From Marinobacter antarcticus (GTDB taxonomy: Bacteria > Pseudomonadota > Gammaproteobacteria > Pseudomonadales > Oleiphilaceae), in contig NZ_FRAQ01000002.1 of the NCBI RefSeq assembly GCF_900142385.1, forward strand, positions 124,001-188,000: a stretch of DNA of 64,000 nt. Direction: 5' to 3'. The notes below the pieces were generated by a model. That model saw only the letters and a program-made list of their open reading frames with translations. It searched no databases and was not told where the DNA came from. The position numbers were made by a program, and so were the translations under genes. The first letter of the stretch is position 1; every line of letters starts with the position of its first letter. This document shows, one piece after another, positions 10,582 to 19,583 of the stretch.

Positions 10582-11694
10582 TCAGCGCTTTGGGCCGACA
10601 ATAACTGCGGCCTGAAGTGGCTGGTTGCGGCCGTATCGCGAAATCTGGCTGAACACCCGTTTATCCACCGGAAGGTACTGTTTGTCCGCCACGGTTTCCC
10701 CGTCGTCCACGTCGATTTCCGGGTCGTGGAGGTACACAAACTGGTCGTCTATAGCGCATACGGTCACCCAGTGGGGCACCCGGCTCCGGTTCAGTTGCCA
10801 GGTGCTGATCAGAATCACCGGGATCTGGCCTTCAAGCAGCGCCTGCTCCATGGCTTCAAGGGTGAGCGGATCATGGTGCAACTGGATGCCAGTCTTGCCT
10901 ATGTCGTGCAGAAACCCTTCGTGCACCAGCTCCAGAACCCGTTTTTTATCTTCGCTTCGGACGGTGTCCCGGAATAAAGGACCCTCGGTACTGATCCACG
11001 CGCTGGATTCAAAGCCCCGGTTCCAGGCGGAGAGTGCAAGGCCATGGGGGCCGCAGCCACCATGGCCCGCCAGCATGAAAATCGTCGTTGCTTCACGCCA
11101 GATCCTGAGCTCTTCCAGAGTGGTCAGTGATTGTTGCTCGTCAAGCGCTGCCATCGCCATAATCAGGGCTGCAGGGCCGCAGGAGAAATCGGTGGTCTGG
11201 GGATAATAGGGCACAGGGATGAACTCCCGTGTCGGTTCGTAAAACAGGATTCGGCGCTCAAAGCGCAGGGCGTTGCCGTGGTCTTCGTAATAGTCCCGGT
11301 AGGTGCCGAACTGGCGATAGCCCAGGCGTTTATATAGCGCAATGGCGCTGCTGTTATCTTCCCGAACCTCAAGACGCATCAGAATACGGCCGGCGTCTGC
11401 CGCCTCACGTTCTGCCGTTTTAACCAGCTTTTCACCAACGCCATGGCCACGCGCGGTCGGCAGTACTGCAATAGAGTAAATGCGCGCCATGCGGGTGGCG
11501 GCACTCATCAGAACCAGGCAATAGCCCAAAAGCTCACCGTCGGCCTCGGCCACAATCAGCCTGTCCCGGGGCATATCCAGAAACCGCCGGAAGCTGCGGC
11601 GGGAGAGTCGGTCTTCTGAAAAGCATCGATGTTCAAGTTGCAAAAGCGCATTCAGGTCATCGCTGGTGGCTTGCCGGAGCTGCAGATCGGACAT
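10582..11694 (-). CDS. GNAT acetyltransferase fused to a C39-type cysteine peptidase
   Basis: A 370-residue two-domain protein. Residues about 1-150 are a RimI-like GNAT domain (ARIYSIAVLPTARGHGVGEKL is its acetyl-CoA loop; key core ARGHGVG). Residues about 165-365 are a papain-like C39 peptidase domain with the catalytic Cys in TDFSCGPAALIMAM and His in VPHWVTV, followed by YLHDPE. I start at ATG 11694 because the GNAT fold begins there; upstream in-frame starts add 59 unlike residues. Its divergent neighbour is a RimK-like ATP-grasp ligase. This association was described from comparative genomics of amidoligases as a predicted peptide-forming system. The substrate is unknown. Confidence 0.88.
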   Translation of the reverse strand: MSDLQLRQATSDDLNALLQLEHRCFSEDRLSRRSFRRFLDMPRDRLIVAEADGELLGYCLVLMSAATRMARIYSIAVLPTARGHGVGEKLVKTAEREAADAGRILMRLEVREDNSSAIALYKRLGYRQFGTYRDYYEDHGNALRFERRILFYEPTREFIPVPYYPQTTDFSCGPAALIMAMAALDEQQSLTTLEELRIWREATTIFMLAGHGGCGPHGLALSAWNRGFESSAWISTEGPLFRDTVRSEDKKRVLELVHEGFLHDIGKTGIQLHHDPLTLEAMEQALLEGQIPVILISTWQLNRSRVPHWVTVCAIDDQFVYLHDPEIDVDDGETVADKQYLPVDKRVFSQISRYGRNQPLQAAVIVGPKR

Positions 11695-11896
11695 GTGTAA
11701 GGCGGCCTTGAGAATATCGGCTAGGGCATGCTGGTAGGCTTCCCGTATGCGGCTATTATGGTAGAGACTTGAGTGCAGGAATATAAGCGGATTATGCGTA
11801 AAAGCACGCACTATCAGCTGATTGTCCCAACCCCCGCAGCGGCGTATTGTTGCGGCCAGTTCTATTGGCAATTATCTCCAGGGAGGAGCGCCTTTA

Positions 11897-13396
11897 ATGT
11901 CCCGTTTGCTTATCGTTGTGGACCGCACCAAGGACTGGGCTCCGTATTACCCCAGCGAAGACGTGCTGAGCTTTGATCAATACCTTCAGTTTTCAGCACC
12001 GCCCACTAGCCGCGTGCGTGTGATCAACCTTTGTCAGAGTGCAAAATACCTGAGCCGTGGCTATTACTGTTCGCTGTTGGCCGAAGCCCGTGGGCATCAT
12101 GTAGTGCCGTCGGTAATGACGCTGAATGATTTGAGCCGCAAGGGTCTGTTTTCCCTTGAGCTGGAAGAGCTGGACGCCAGCGTAATCAATTGGCTGGAGG
12201 CGGCCGGTTCGGCCATCGATCCGGCCAGTGATGAGCGCAACGCCACCCATGAAGTGCGGATTCGCACCTATTTCGGGCAAACCGAGCACCCGGATCTCAA
12301 GCCCGTGGCAAGGGCTCTGTTCGAACGATTTCCCAGTCCGATTCTCGAGGTTGTTTTCCGGCGCCGCAAGGCCTGGCAAATTGAATCCATGAAGCCAGCC
12401 GCGCCCGCGGATCTGGATGAGCACGAGCAGGATGCTTTTGCAGCGGCACTGGATCGCTTCAGCAGCATGGTGTGGCGTAAACCGAGAACTCGCCGTCGTT
12501 ACCGGTTCGACCTTGCGATTCTGGTGAACCCGGAAGAAGAAATGCCGCCCAGTGATGCGGTGGCGCTGAAGCGCTTTGAAAAAGCCGGCCGAAAGCTGGG
12601 TATCAACGTGGAGCAGATTACGCGTCGGGATTACATGCGCCTGCCCGAGTACGACGGCCTGTTCATCCGTGAAACCACAGCCATCGACCATCACACCTAT
12701 CGGTTCGCCCGCAAGGCGGAGGCAGAAGGCATGGTGGTGATTGACGATCCGGCGTCGATCCTCAAGTGCACCAACAAGGTTTTTTTGGCGGACCTGTTGA
12801 AAAACAACAAGATACCGACACCGAAAACCCTGATTCTTTCCAAAGATCAGAAAGATGCCGTGGAACAGGTGATTCAGGAGCTGGGCTTTCCGGCGGTTAT
12901 CAAGATACCGGATGGCGCCTTTTCCCGGGGTGTGAACAAGGCGGAAGACGAAAAATCTCTGAGGGCAGGGTTAAAAGATCTGTTCCGTCAGTCGGCGCTG
13001 GTGCTCGCACAGGAGTATCTTTACACCGATTACGACTGGCGCATTGGCGTGTTGGGTGGCCGGGCAATCTACGCCTGTAAATACATGATGGTGAAAGGCC
13101 ACTGGCAGATCTATCAGCACGGCGAATCAAAAAGTGAGAGTGGTGGGTTTGAAACCATGCCCACCTATGAAGTGCCTAGAAACGTCATACAGGCGGCACT
13201 GAATTCTACGCGCCTGATTGGAAACGGGCTTTACGGTGTGGATATCAAACAGTCCGGAAACCGGGTTGCGGTGATTGAAGTTAACGATAACCCGAGTATC
13301 GATGCGGGTGTTGAAGACCTTTTTCTCGGCGGCGAGCTTTATACGCTGATCATGCAGGAGTTTCTTTCCAGAATGGAAGAGAACCGCAGGCGTTGA
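11897..13396 (+). CDS. RimK-like ATP-grasp ligase with an N-terminal RLAN-type domain
   Basis: A 499-residue protein. The N-terminal half (about 1-200) matches the domain that precedes ATP-grasp in this RimK subfamily. The C-terminal half is ATP-grasp, with LGFPAVIKIPDGAFSRGV as the ATP-binding loop and VIEVNDNPSIDAG as the Mg-binding Glu/Asn site. RimK relatives join amino acids, often glutamate, to a carboxyl end. The start is ATG 11897 behind a strong GGGAGGAG eight bases upstream, rather than a TTG at 11822. It is divergent from the GNAT/C39 gene across about 200 bases, so the two may share a control region. Confidence 0.9.
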   Translation: MSRLLIVVDRTKDWAPYYPSEDVLSFDQYLQFSAPPTSRVRVINLCQSAKYLSRGYYCSLLAEARGHHVVPSVMTLNDLSRKGLFSLELEELDASVINWLEAAGSAIDPASDERNATHEVRIRTYFGQTEHPDLKPVARALFERFPSPILEVVFRRRKAWQIESMKPAAPADLDEHEQDAFAAALDRFSSMVWRKPRTRRRYRFDLAILVNPEEEMPPSDAVALKRFEKAGRKLGINVEQITRRDYMRLPEYDGLFIRETTAIDHHTYRFARKAEAEGMVVIDDPASILKCTNKVFLADLLKNNKIPTPKTLILSKDQKDAVEQVIQELGFPAVIKIPDGAFSRGVNKAEDEKSLRAGLKDLFRQSALVLAQEYLYTDYDWRIGVLGGRAIYACKYMMVKGHWQIYQHGESKSESGGFETMPTYEVPRNVIQAALNSTRLIGNGLYGVDIKQSGNRVAVIEVNDNPSIDAGVEDLFLGGELYTLIMQEFLSRMEENRRR

Positions 13397-13400
13397 TGGC

Positions 13401-13428
13401 GGGTAGCCGGCTTACGAGCCGGCCACCC
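13401..13428. terminator. Hairpin between convergent genes
   Basis: GGGT-A-GCCGGC paired with GCCGGC-C-ACCC, ten pairs and one mismatch. It lies between the ends of the RimK-like and CDF genes. There is no clear T-run. Confidence 0.55.
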
Positions 13429-14572
13429 ATATTCTGACACTGCCAAACCAGGGATAGCTCTCAAGTTGACGCCTGACATTTTCCGATGTAAATACCGTAT
13501 CCGGGTCGGGCTCGTCCAGAAAGATCTCCAGATGCAGCCTGTTTTTGAGGTAGTGAAGCCTTAACCGGCTGCGCTGTGGGATTTCTCCCAGATGTTCCGC
13601 AATAATGCGTCCCACTTCCGCACGCGAAGGCTGCTTTTCAGTGGGCGGGAACTGGTCTTCGTCGTTTTCGGCATCAATGTGGAAACTGATGTCGCGAATG
13701 TTTTCCAGGGCATTGCGCATGCCATTGACTACTTGCATGCCAATCTGATGCCCTTCGGATACGCTGATTTCTGGCCGCACTACCAGGTGAATATCCAGAA
13801 GAATGTCCTGCGCCATGCGGCGGCTGCGCAGCTCGTGCACATTGAGAACCCCGTCGGTATTGCGGGCTATGGTTTTCAGCATTTCGGTATCGTCAGGAGA
13901 AAGCCCGGTGTCCACCAGCTCCTGAACACTGTCCCAGGTAAATTTCCAGCCAATGTGGATAATGATGACTGCAATGACAACGGCCGCAAGCACGTCCAGC
14001 CAAACCAGCCCGAGCATGGCTCCCGCTGTTGAAACCAGAACCACCACGGAAGAAAACGCATCGGTACGGCTGTGCCAGGCATTGGCAATAATAAGATCCG
14101 AGCGAATGATCTGGCCGATATGCCGGGTATAACGGAATATCCACTCCTTACCCACAACAGATACTCCGGCGGCGACCAGCACTGGCCATTCCGGAACGGT
14201 ATCAATGCCGCCTTCAATCAGCCTGAGGGTGTTTTCCCAGGCAAGAGCGGCACCCACAGCAATCAGGATACTACCGAGCACCAGGGTGCCGAAGGTTTCA
14301 ATGCGCTGGTGGCCGTAAGGGTGGTTTTCATCCGGCTCCTGACGGGAGACCTTCATCACCCCGAGTACAACAATGTCGGATGCTACATCAGTAAAAGAGT
14401 GAATCCCGTCGACCAGAAGAGCCTGGGAGTGGAAAAGGGTACCGGCGATGATTTTAATGATTCCCAGAAAGGCATCAAGAATCATTCCGATGACAGTAAC
14501 CCGCGAAGCGGCTTTCATTTCCGTCGCGAGATTTTCACGATGGCGTCGGGCCGGGGAGTCGGATTGCTGCAT
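13412..14572 (-). CDS. Cation diffusion facilitator family transporter
   Basis: A 386-residue inner-membrane metal efflux protein. About six membrane helices lie in residues 25-220. The metal-site signatures DGIHSFTD (helix 2) and HSRTDAFSS (helix 5) match the CDF His/Asp pattern. The C-terminal cytoplasmic domain is longer than usual, with a second metal-domain-like part. It probably exports Zn, Fe or Mn using the proton gradient. ATG 14572 has a CGGAG SD eight bases upstream. A TTG six codons earlier is the alternative. It has an odd terminator-like hairpin in its leader. Confidence 0.92.
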   Translation of the reverse strand: MQQSDSPARRHRENLATEMKAASRVTVIGMILDAFLGIIKIIAGTLFHSQALLVDGIHSFTDVASDIVVLGVMKVSRQEPDENHPYGHQRIETFGTLVLGSILIAVGAALAWENTLRLIEGGIDTVPEWPVLVAAGVSVVGKEWIFRYTRHIGQIIRSDLIIANAWHSRTDAFSSVVVLVSTAGAMLGLVWLDVLAAVVIAVIIIHIGWKFTWDSVQELVDTGLSPDDTEMLKTIARNTDGVLNVHELRSRRMAQDILLDIHLVVRPEISVSEGHQIGMQVVNGMRNALENIRDISFHIDAENDEDQFPPTEKQPSRAEVGRIIAEHLGEIPQRSRLRLHYLKNRLHLEIFLDEPDPDTVFTSENVRRQLESYPWFGSVRIWVAGS

Positions 14573-14635
14573 TGAAAAACTCCGGGTCAAATTTCGAGGG
14601 CCAGTATAACCTTATTATCTCTGAATGTTAGATAT

Positions 14636-14662
14636 CCTCCAAAAAAGCCCCGCTGCGGGGAA
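14636..14662 (-). terminator. Terminator-like hairpin in the CDF transporter leader
   Basis: Read on the minus strand, it is the GC stem CCCCGC / GCGGGG followed by CTTTTTT. It lies about 65 bases upstream of the CDF start on the same strand and has no minus-strand gene behind it. It may be an attenuator or the end of an unannotated minus-strand RNA. Confidence 0.6.
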
Positions 14663-14739
14663 TTATCAACGTCTCACTGCTTGATTTATGCACATTACAG
14701 TCGTGTTGCCTTCTAGTGACAGTGCGTTGAATTATTTCA

Positions 14740-14960
14740 GGATTAAAAGCGAAATTAACATAACATATTGAAAATATTAAATAAATAAACTGATCAAAAA
14801 ATGATCAATCTGTAGGTTGGCGCAGATTACAAGGGATTGGCAGGGTTGCCCTGCGATTTTCAACAGGGTTATCCACAGATTCCGTGGACAAGCTCGTGAG
14901 AGCTCAATGATACAGTCGCTTAGCTATGTTTTCGTGTGTGGCCGGGCCGCTGTGGAAAAC
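14740..14960. promoter_or_regulatory. AT-rich tract and two DnaA boxes upstream of pyrD
   Basis: The 430-base gap before pyrD has an AT-rich tract (about 14745-14800), a perfect DnaA box TTATCCACA at 14869-14877 and, in the opposite orientation, TGTGGAAAA at 14951-14959 (complement TTTTCCACA, a consensus-matching box). GATC sites flank them. The arrangement may titrate DnaA or link pyrD to replication; this is inference. Confidence 0.55.
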
Positions 14961-15002
14961 TTCCGGTATACTCTCGCACACGTTTTATTGGGGAGTTTTC
15001 AG

Positions 15003-16022
15003 ATGTACGGCGTTATCCGCAACCTGCTCTTCCGGCTATCACCCGAACAGGCACATTCCGTTGCGTTAAGTGGTCTGGATCTGGCGCATCGATTGCGCGT
15101 ACTGGGTGCTTTTTCACCGAAAACAGATGCGCTGCCAGTAACGGTTATGGGGCTGGATTTCCCTAACCCGGTCGGGCTCGCGGCAGGGCTGGATAAAAAC
15201 GCAGACCATCTGGACGCTCTGGGTGCGCTCGGGTTCGGGTTTATAGAGGTTGGAACTGTTACGCCACTTGCCCAGCCAGGTAACCCTAAACCCCGCATGT
15301 TCCGGTTACCGGAGTATCAGGCCATCATTAACCGTATGGGGTTCAATAATAAAGGTCTGGCACACATGCTGGAGCGTGTGGATAAACGCAGTTACCGGGG
15401 AATTCTCGGCATCAACGTGGGCAAGAACAAGAACACGCCGAATGAGGAAGCTGAGTCGGATTATCGAAAGGGCATTTCGGCGGTCTACACCCGCGCTGAC
15501 TACATCACGGTGAACGTGTCCTCGCCCAACACTCCCGGCCTCAGGGATCTTCAGTTCGGTGATTCCCTGAAGGGCCTGCTTCATGCCATCAAGGATGAGC
15601 AGTTCAAGTGTCAGAGCCAGTTTGGCCGTTACGTACCCATTGCCGTCAAAATTGCCCCGGATATGGACGATGAAGGTATCCGGTTCGTCGCGTCAGCCCT
15701 GAAAGGGGCCGGCCTGGACGGTGTTATTGCCACGAATACCACTATAAGCCGCGACGCCGTTGCCGGCCATGTTCATGCTGAAGAGGCGGGAGGGCTCAGT
15801 GGTGCTCCGGTTCGTGAGGCATCTCTGAGAGTAATTCAGGGGCTATATGCAGAGCTTGGTGACGATCTTCCGATCATTGGTGTTGGCGGCATTACAGATG
15901 GTGCTGGTGCGGCGGAAAAGATCCGTGCGGGCGCAAAGCTGGTTCAGCTTTATACTGGCTTTATCTATCGTGGGCCGGAACTGATCGGTGAAGCCGTTGA
16001 GGCGATTCGGAGGCTCAGGTAG
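15003..16022 (+). CDS. pyrD: Dihydroorotate dehydrogenase (quinone), class 2
   Basis: A 339-residue membrane-associated flavoenzyme that oxidises dihydroorotate to orotate with quinone as acceptor, in UMP synthesis. The N-terminal helices (MYGVIRNLLFRLSPEQAH) are the quinone-binding membrane part of class 2 enzymes. FMN/substrate landmarks are VGLAAGLDKNA, NRMGFNN, NVSSPNTPGL and VGGI. Length fits E. coli (336). ATG 15003 has GGGAG eight bases upstream. An upstream in-frame start would add 62 residues unlike the family. Confidence 0.97.
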   Translation: MYGVIRNLLFRLSPEQAHSVALSGLDLAHRLRVLGAFSPKTDALPVTVMGLDFPNPVGLAAGLDKNADHLDALGALGFGFIEVGTVTPLAQPGNPKPRMFRLPEYQAIINRMGFNNKGLAHMLERVDKRSYRGILGINVGKNKNTPNEEAESDYRKGISAVYTRADYITVNVSSPNTPGLRDLQFGDSLKGLLHAIKDEQFKCQSQFGRYVPIAVKIAPDMDDEGIRFVASALKGAGLDGVIATNTTISRDAVAGHVHAEEAGGLSGAPVREASLRVIQGLYAELGDDLPIIGVGGITDGAGAAEKIRAGAKLVQLYTGFIYRGPELIGEAVEAIRRLR

Positions 16023-16044
16023 TTCTGTGGATACTGGAACGAGG

Positions 16045-16067
16045 AAGGGCCCGCTTGGCGGGCCCTT
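16045..16067. terminator. GC-rich hairpin after pyrD
   Basis: AAGGGCCCGC and GCGGGCCCTT pair perfectly around TTG. No T-run follows. It lies between the convergent pyrD and rmf. Confidence 0.65.
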
Positions 16068-16158
16068 GCGGGGAACGAACCCCGTTTTCGGTTGCTCTGA
16101 ATACTGCGTTAAACTGTGTATTAAAAGATCAGATTAAGAATCAGGGTTTCGACAGATA

Positions 16159-16371
16159 TTACGCTGTGGTGACGTTCGCCAGTTTATGAATACCGGAGAC
16201 GCCGGTCATGCCATCCCATTGATCCGTTCGGCCTTCACGCCACCCGCTCAACCATTCCTGTCGAACCTCTGCCTGTTCAAGAGGGCAGCTGTCTTTGGAT
16301 TTGCCGGACACGCCAGCGAGGTAACCCCGCTTGAATGCACGAGCGTACATATCTCTTTTCTGTCTTTTCAT
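16159..16371 (-). CDS. rmf: Ribosome modulation factor
   Basis: A 70-residue basic protein starting MKRQKRD, with the family pattern RAFKRGYLAGVSGKSK, CP and WLSGWREGR. In E. coli, RMF joins 70S ribosomes into inactive 100S dimers in stationary phase. It is longer than the 55-residue E. coli protein but like the 70-residue Pseudomonas form. ATG 16371 has a GAGGA SD. In-frame codons upstream (to 16458) do not resemble the family. Confidence 0.95.
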   Translation of the reverse strand: MKRQKRDMYARAFKRGYLAGVSGKSKDSCPLEQAEVRQEWLSGWREGRTDQWDGMTGVSGIHKLANVTTA

Positions 16372-16641
16372 GCCGTTCCTCACTAATGGATTAACAGAAC
16401 AAGCGTGTACACTTCTGCAGTGGCTACGGCATGTGGAATCCACTCCGGGATAACCCACTATTGCCAGCTCAAGCCAGAGCAGTCAGGATCCTGTTAACGA
16501 AAGGGAGTTACCCTTCTCGAACGACGCGTCACCTACAAGGTAATCTTAACCTCGAGCAGAAGTACACTATCATTTTGATCTAAAAACTTTCTTTATAGAT
16601 CAATAAAAGATAAAAAGAATTGCCCAAAACCTATGACCGCT

Positions 16642-16669
16642 GCTATTCCCGGGACTTACCGGGAATAGC
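16642..16669 (+). other. Perfect 11-bp hairpin just upstream of rlmL
   Basis: GCTATTCCCGG and CCGGGAATAGC pair around GACTTA and end ten bases before the rlmL SD. Together with the AT-rich tract before it, this fills the 318-base rmf-rlmL gap. It may be a 5'-leader structure for rlmL; nothing else was recognised in the gap. Confidence 0.6.
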
Positions 16670-16689
16670 CAAAGAACCTGGAGTTGAAC

Positions 16690-18864
16690 TTGTCCAAATC
16701 TGTCTTTTTTGTAACCTGCCCAAAGGGTGTTGAATACCTTCTGGCGGACGAGCTCAGCACGTTTGGTCTTGGGCTGGTGAGAAACGCACCTGCTGGTGCA
16801 TGGGTAGAGGGTCCGCTGGAAGCCGGTTACCGGGCCTGCCTTTGGTCGCGCCTGGCAAACCGGGTCATGCTCCATATTGATGAAGTGGCCGCCACCAGTG
16901 CTGATGAGCTTTACGATGGCGTGGTTCACCTCGACTGGCAGCAGCACATCCCCGTTGATGGGAGCTTCCGCGTCAATTTCATTGGCGAGAATGAGGAAAT
17001 CCGCAACACTCAATTTGGCGCCCAACGAGTAAAAGACGGCATTGTGGATCGCTTCACTATGAGTGGTGGAAAGCGCCCGACGGTAGAAGCGAAGATGCCG
17101 GATGTAACCGTGTCGGCCCGGCTGCATCGTGGTCGGCTTGCACTGGGTATTGATATCAGCGGCCACAGCCTGCATCAACGTGGCTACCGAACAGAGCAGG
17201 GCATGGCGCCTTTGAAGGAAAACCTCGCGGCAGCTCTGCTGATTCGTTCTGGATGGCCTGAAATTGCAGCTGCAGGTGGCGAGTTCGTAGACCCTATGTG
17301 TGGTTCCGGCACCCTGGTGATCGAAGCCGCCATGATGGCACTGGATATCGCACCGGGTCGTCGTCAGGAGCGGTTTGGCTTTGAAAAATGGCTCGGTCAC
17401 CAGCCGGAAGTCTGGCTAACCTTACGCCAGGAGGCGGAAAAGCGCGCCTATGAAGGCAAGCAGGGCAAAGTGCCCAGATTTTCGGGTTTTGATCAGGACA
17501 GCCGGGTGATTTCCACCGCGCGCAATAACGCTCAGCGAGCGGGCCTTGAGAGCCTGATCGAGTTCCATGCCCAGCCGATTGAAGAACTTGCATTGGGAGA
17601 CGACCGGGCGGAAACCGGCCTGGTTCTGGTAAATCCTCCCTATGGCGAGCGTCTGAGCGACAGAAATGCCCTTGCAAGCCTTTATGAATCGCTTGGCGAT
17701 GCCGTAAAAAAGGCGGCATCAGGTTGGCGCCTCGGCGTGTTTACCGGTGCTCCAGAGTTCGGCAAGTCCATTGGCTTGCGCAGCTTCAAACAGTACAAGC
17801 TGTTTAACGGCAAGCTGCCCGCGCAGCTTCTGCTGTTTACCATAGACGAAGCCAGTGTACGCACTCCCCGGGATCCAGCAGTGCCGGGTGAAGTCCTGCC
17901 CCGGATTGCGAATGAAGAGCGCGCCGCCATGCTGCACAACCGGCTGAAGAAGAACATGAAGGCCATCGGGCAGTGGGCGCGCAAACAGCAAATTGGCTGT
18001 TACCGCCTCTACGATGCGGATATGCCAGAGTATGCGTTGGCGATCGATATCTATGAGGGCTGGGTACACGTACAAGAATACGCCGCACCCAAATCGATTG
18101 ATGAGCGTTCAGCCCGGGAGCGTCTGGCTGAAGCACTGGCCGTTATTCCGGGAGCTCTTGGCATTGAGCGGGATCATATGATCTGCAAGCATCGGCAACG
18201 GCAGGCTGGCACCAGTCAGTACGAAAAGCAGGATGCCAGTGGCGAATTTTTTCAGGTGCAGGAGCATGGTTGCACCTTGAAGGTAAACCTCAAGGATTAT
18301 CTGGATACCGGGTTGTTTCTGGACCATCGTCCTGTGCGTCACTGGATTCAGAAGAACGCTCATGGCAAGCGCTTCCTGAACCTGTTCTGTTATACCGGCG
18401 CGGCCACAGTTCATGCGGTTGCCGGCGGCGCCAGCCGCTCATTGAGCCTGGATTTGTCGAACACATACGTGGGGTGGGCTCGGGACAATCTGGCGTTGAA
18501 CCGGGCAGACCCCCGTAAGCATAAAGTGGAGCAGACGGACTGCTTGGCCTGGCTCGCTGCCAAGCCAACGCCAGATCAGCTTTACGATCTGATTTTCATG
18601 GATCCGCCGACCTTCTCCAACTCCGCGCGTATGGCAGGGGTACTGGATGTTCAGAAGGATCACACGAAGCTGATCCGGCAGGCAATGGCGAGGTTAAGTT
18701 CAGACGGTTTGCTGATTTTTTCCAATAACTTTCGCCGCTTCAAGCTTGATGAAGAGCTGGCCTCGGAGTTTGAAGTTGAGGAAGTAAGCCGCAGTACGCT
18801 GGATAAGGATTTTGAGAGGAACGCGCGGATTCACCGGTGCTGGCATATTCGGAAAAACGCTTAG
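16690..18864 (+). CDS. rlmL: Bifunctional 23S rRNA methyltransferase RlmL/RlmK (G2445/G2069)
   Basis: A 724-residue fusion that methylates two guanines of 23S rRNA. Order: a THUMP RNA-binding domain (about 50-160), an N2-guanine methylase (DPMCGSGT near 200, catalytic NPPYGERL near 320), then an N7-guanine methylase of the RlmK type (NLFCYTGAAT near 560, FMDPPTFSNS near 640). Length fits E. coli RlmL (702). I read the start as TTG 16690, since GGAG ends at 16683, giving six-base spacing; TTG 16684 sits directly against it. No ATG is near. Confidence 0.94.
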   Translation: MSKSVFFVTCPKGVEYLLADELSTFGLGLVRNAPAGAWVEGPLEAGYRACLWSRLANRVMLHIDEVAATSADELYDGVVHLDWQQHIPVDGSFRVNFIGENEEIRNTQFGAQRVKDGIVDRFTMSGGKRPTVEAKMPDVTVSARLHRGRLALGIDISGHSLHQRGYRTEQGMAPLKENLAAALLIRSGWPEIAAAGGEFVDPMCGSGTLVIEAAMMALDIAPGRRQERFGFEKWLGHQPEVWLTLRQEAEKRAYEGKQGKVPRFSGFDQDSRVISTARNNAQRAGLESLIEFHAQPIEELALGDDRAETGLVLVNPPYGERLSDRNALASLYESLGDAVKKAASGWRLGVFTGAPEFGKSIGLRSFKQYKLFNGKLPAQLLLFTIDEASVRTPRDPAVPGEVLPRIANEERAAMLHNRLKKNMKAIGQWARKQQIGCYRLYDADMPEYALAIDIYEGWVHVQEYAAPKSIDERSARERLAEALAVIPGALGIERDHMICKHRQRQAGTSQYEKQDASGEFFQVQEHGCTLKVNLKDYLDTGLFLDHRPVRHWIQKNAHGKRFLNLFCYTGAATVHAVAGGASRSLSLDLSNTYVGWARDNLALNRADPRKHKVEQTDCLAWLAAKPTPDQLYDLIFMDPPTFSNSARMAGVLDVQKDHTKLIRQAMARLSSDGLLIFSNNFRRFKLDEELASEFEVEEVSRSTLDKDFERNARIHRCWHIRKNA

Positions 18865-18959
18865 TATTTCTGCTAAGTTCAGGCGCCGGGCGCTTCAGAA
18901 CTCGCATTTGAGTTCGGTGGAAAACTGAAAGGTTTTGGCGCCCGTGCCCGTGTCACACT

Positions 18960-19445
18960 TTAGTGCTCGTCAAACAAGCCTTCTTCCTGGGCCATCAATA
19001 GCAAGGCGTAAACGCCGTGTTCGGGTAGTTGGGGTTCAAGGCCCTCTTCAAACAGCAAATGGCGCCGGCGGTCTTCCAGCATTTCGCTGCTCATGCCGGT
19101 GATCAGTTCGGTAATCGGAGCGACTTCAAAAGGCGCTTCCTGGTTCATGGCGCTGAAAATAAGGTCCACCAGAATTTCGTCCGGGTCCAGGCCGTCTACG
19201 TAGACTGTCTGATCGGGAAGATCCTGATGCAGCTCATGGATAAGCTCAATCAGTGGCACGCCCTGTTCTTCAAGGTAGAGCAGGTCCAGGTCGCCGAGAT
19301 CGCCGTCCTCAGGCAGCCATTCATCCGCCGGTGCAATCACTACGGTTTTCATCTGACCATCTTCCAGTGACCAGGCCATAGCAACCGGGAAGAGAGCATC
19401 GTCGGTCTGGCAGTATTCTATGTCGAGAAATCTTGGTGCGGACAT
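18960..19445 (-). CDS. Uncharacterised acidic protein
   Basis: A 161-residue strongly acidic, cytoplasmic-looking protein with a clear ATG. I do not recognise it. The N-terminus has RFLDIEYCQTDDALFPVAM, and its Asp-Ile-Glu start recalls motif I of DEDD exonucleases. The later conserved acidic residues and the His/Tyr motif of that fold cannot be placed, so this is only a hint. It stands alone between convergent rlmL and divergent apeB. Confidence 0.7.
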   Translation of the reverse strand: MSAPRFLDIEYCQTDDALFPVAMAWSLEDGQMKTVVIAPADEWLPEDGDLGDLDLLYLEEQGVPLIELIHELHQDLPDQTVYVDGLDPDEILVDLIFSAMNQEAPFEVAPITELITGMSSEMLEDRRRHLLFEEGLEPQLPEHGVYALLLMAQEEGLFDEH

Positions 19446-19583
19446 GTCAGGCTCCGTTTTAGTGGGTGGCAGATAGCGGGCTCAGAATTGTTGGCGCAGA
19501 CAAGTAATGTCTGTTTCCCCGGTATGAGGTATTAAGGCTTCATGCCATACTGTTGCAGTAATTATCATTCTATCAGGGACATC

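Noticed and set aside
14745..14960. oriC
   Set aside because: Only two DnaA boxes and no dnaA, dnaN, gidA or parAB nearby.
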